From positions 1 through 7,038 of the forward strand of contig JAGVLR010000092.1 of the NCBI GenBank assembly GCA_020054175.1: DNA of 7,038 nucleotides. The letters run 5' to 3'. Positions 6,304 to 7,038 of this stretch are shown here, piece after piece; position 1 is the first letter of the stretch, and each line of letters opens with the position of its first letter. The notes below the pieces were generated by a model, which worked only from the letters and a program-made list of their open reading frames with translations, made no database searches and had not been told where the DNA came from. The translations under genes and the position numbers were made by a program. Source of the DNA: Candidatus Dadabacteria bacterium. Lineage in GTDB: Bacteria; Desulfobacterota_D; UBA1144; Nemesobacterales; UBA2774.

Positions 6304-7038
6304 ATGCTGAGTACTTTCCATCTTGCCTTCATATTCATAATGCTGTTCATTCTTTCCGGGTGCGCCGCGTCGTACGATCCCATGCCGCTCGAGGAATCCA
6401 ATTTCCTCGAAAGGGCGCAGACACAGAGCAGGGACGGCCTGACAGTAACTGTTGCCGTGTTAAGCCGGGACGAAAGCGAGGATGTATTCGGAGTCGACCT
6501 CGCCGCCAAGGGTGTGCAGCCCGTATGGATCGATATAAAAAATAACGGCGATGTTCCTTATATGTTCATGCCGGTGGCGCTTGACCCGGGCTACTTTTCA
6601 CCGAATGAGGTTTCGTGGATGAATCATTTCAGGTTCAGTAAATCGGTGAACAAGAGAATGGACGCAGTGTTCGACGAAAACGCAATTGCGCTCGAATTCA
6701 TACTGCCGGGCTACAATAGAAAGGGCTTCGTATATACCAACCTAGACCCGGGAATGAAATTCGTAAACGTCACACTTTTCGAAATAGAGAACACCGAGAA
6801 TTTCCTGTTTTATTTTGAAGTTCCCGGAATAACGCCCGACGACGAGCATGTGGATTTCACGACGCTTTACACCAGCGAAGAGCTTATACATATAGACTCG
6901 GAGGAAGAGCTTCGTAAAGCGCTCACAGAGCTCCCCTGCTGCACAACCGGGGAGGACGGCACCGGACAGGGCGACCCTATCAACGTTATTTTCATCGGGA
7001 AGCCGAGCGACATATCCGCCGCAGTTATCAAGCGAAGA
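6304..7038 (+). CDS. Lipoprotein with LssY C-terminal-type domain (3' truncated by window edge)
   Basis: An open frame of 245 codons runs to the right edge without a stop. The first 20 residues are a lipoprotein signal: a hydrophobic core followed by ILSGC with the lipid-bearing Cys at 20. The mature part opens with a disordered, acidic stretch (AASYDPMPLEE). It then shows FGVDLAAKGVQPVWIDIKN (about 62-80) and DPGYFSPNEVSW (94-105), a beta-rich region. The end contains LTELPCCTT (207-215) and GDPINVIFIG (223-232), the hallmark of the LssY C-terminal domain family, so that domain is cut off mid-way. No Shine-Dalgarno sequence precedes ATG 6304; in-frame alternatives are GTG 6262, which adds an Arg-rich n-region, and ATG 6340. 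The frame is closed by a TAA at 6244. In LssY-like proteins this domain often follows membrane domains; here it is tethered as a lipoprotein. Function is unknown. Confidence 0.82.
   Translation, partial: MLSTFHLAFIFIMLFILSGCAASYDPMPLEESNFLERAQTQSRDGLTVTVAVLSRDESEDVFGVDLAAKGVQPVWIDIKNNGDVPYMFMPVALDPGYFSPNEVSWMNHFRFSKSVNKRMDAVFDENAIALEFILPGYNRKGFVYTNLDPGMKFVNVTLFEIENTENFLFYFEVPGITPDDEHVDFTTLYTSEELIHIDSEEELRKALTELPCCTTGEDGTGQGDPINVIFIGKPSDISAAVIKRR

Noticed and set aside
5812..6509. Two overlapping minus-strand open frames (5812-6321 and 6048-6509) covering the gap before the lipoprotein gene
   Set aside because: They overlap the sulfatase C-terminus or the lipoprotein N-terminus, show no domain, and have compositions unlike the plus-strand genes. 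The lipoprotein frame, with a lipobox and LssY-type motifs, explains the region better.

Overview
The window reads as part of a chromosome from a diderm (Gram-negative) bacterium. The evidence is Sec signal peptides, a lipobox, and a beta-barrel protein ending in Phe. Base composition is moderate to high GC, but codon use is unusual in accepting many ATA (Ile), AGG and AGA codons throughout. This suggests one coherent genome rather than recent mosaic transfer, perhaps a deltaproteobacterial-type or related uncultured lineage. That placement is a guess from composition and gene content. No tRNA, rRNA, CRISPR array or transposase was seen.

Layout, all on the + strand: (i) the last 45 codons of an unrecognised upstream gene, ending at 139. 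(ii) A short reading frame at about 141-287 that looks like a signal peptide joined directly to the last ~13 residues of a DUF1254/DUF1214 protein, probably the stump of a third paralogue. (iii) Two full-length, secreted, divergent DUF1254/DUF1214 proteins (352-1752 and 1933-3384). (iv) A strong GC-rich hairpin at about 3425-3463. (v) A predicted outer-membrane beta-barrel protein (3506-4501). (vi) A secreted arylsulfatase B-like sulfatase with a complete CTPSR formylglycine motif (4582 or 4567 to 6024). (vii) A 279-base intergenic stretch with several inverted repeats. (viii) The first 245 codons of a lipoprotein with an LssY C-terminal-type domain, running off the right edge.

Every complete product is predicted to leave the cytoplasm. 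The simplest joint reading is a cell-envelope module: a barrel that could pass substrate through the outer membrane, a sulfatase that removes sulfate from an ester substrate, and two DUF1254/DUF1214 proteins of unknown activity in the same compartment. The substrate cannot be read from the sequence. No formylglycine-generating enzyme or anaerobic sulfatase maturase lies in the window, so sulfatase activation must be encoded elsewhere. The same orientation and gaps of 65-180 bases permit partial co-transcription, but the hairpin after the second DUF1254 gene and a possible promoter before the sulfatase suggest more than one transcript.
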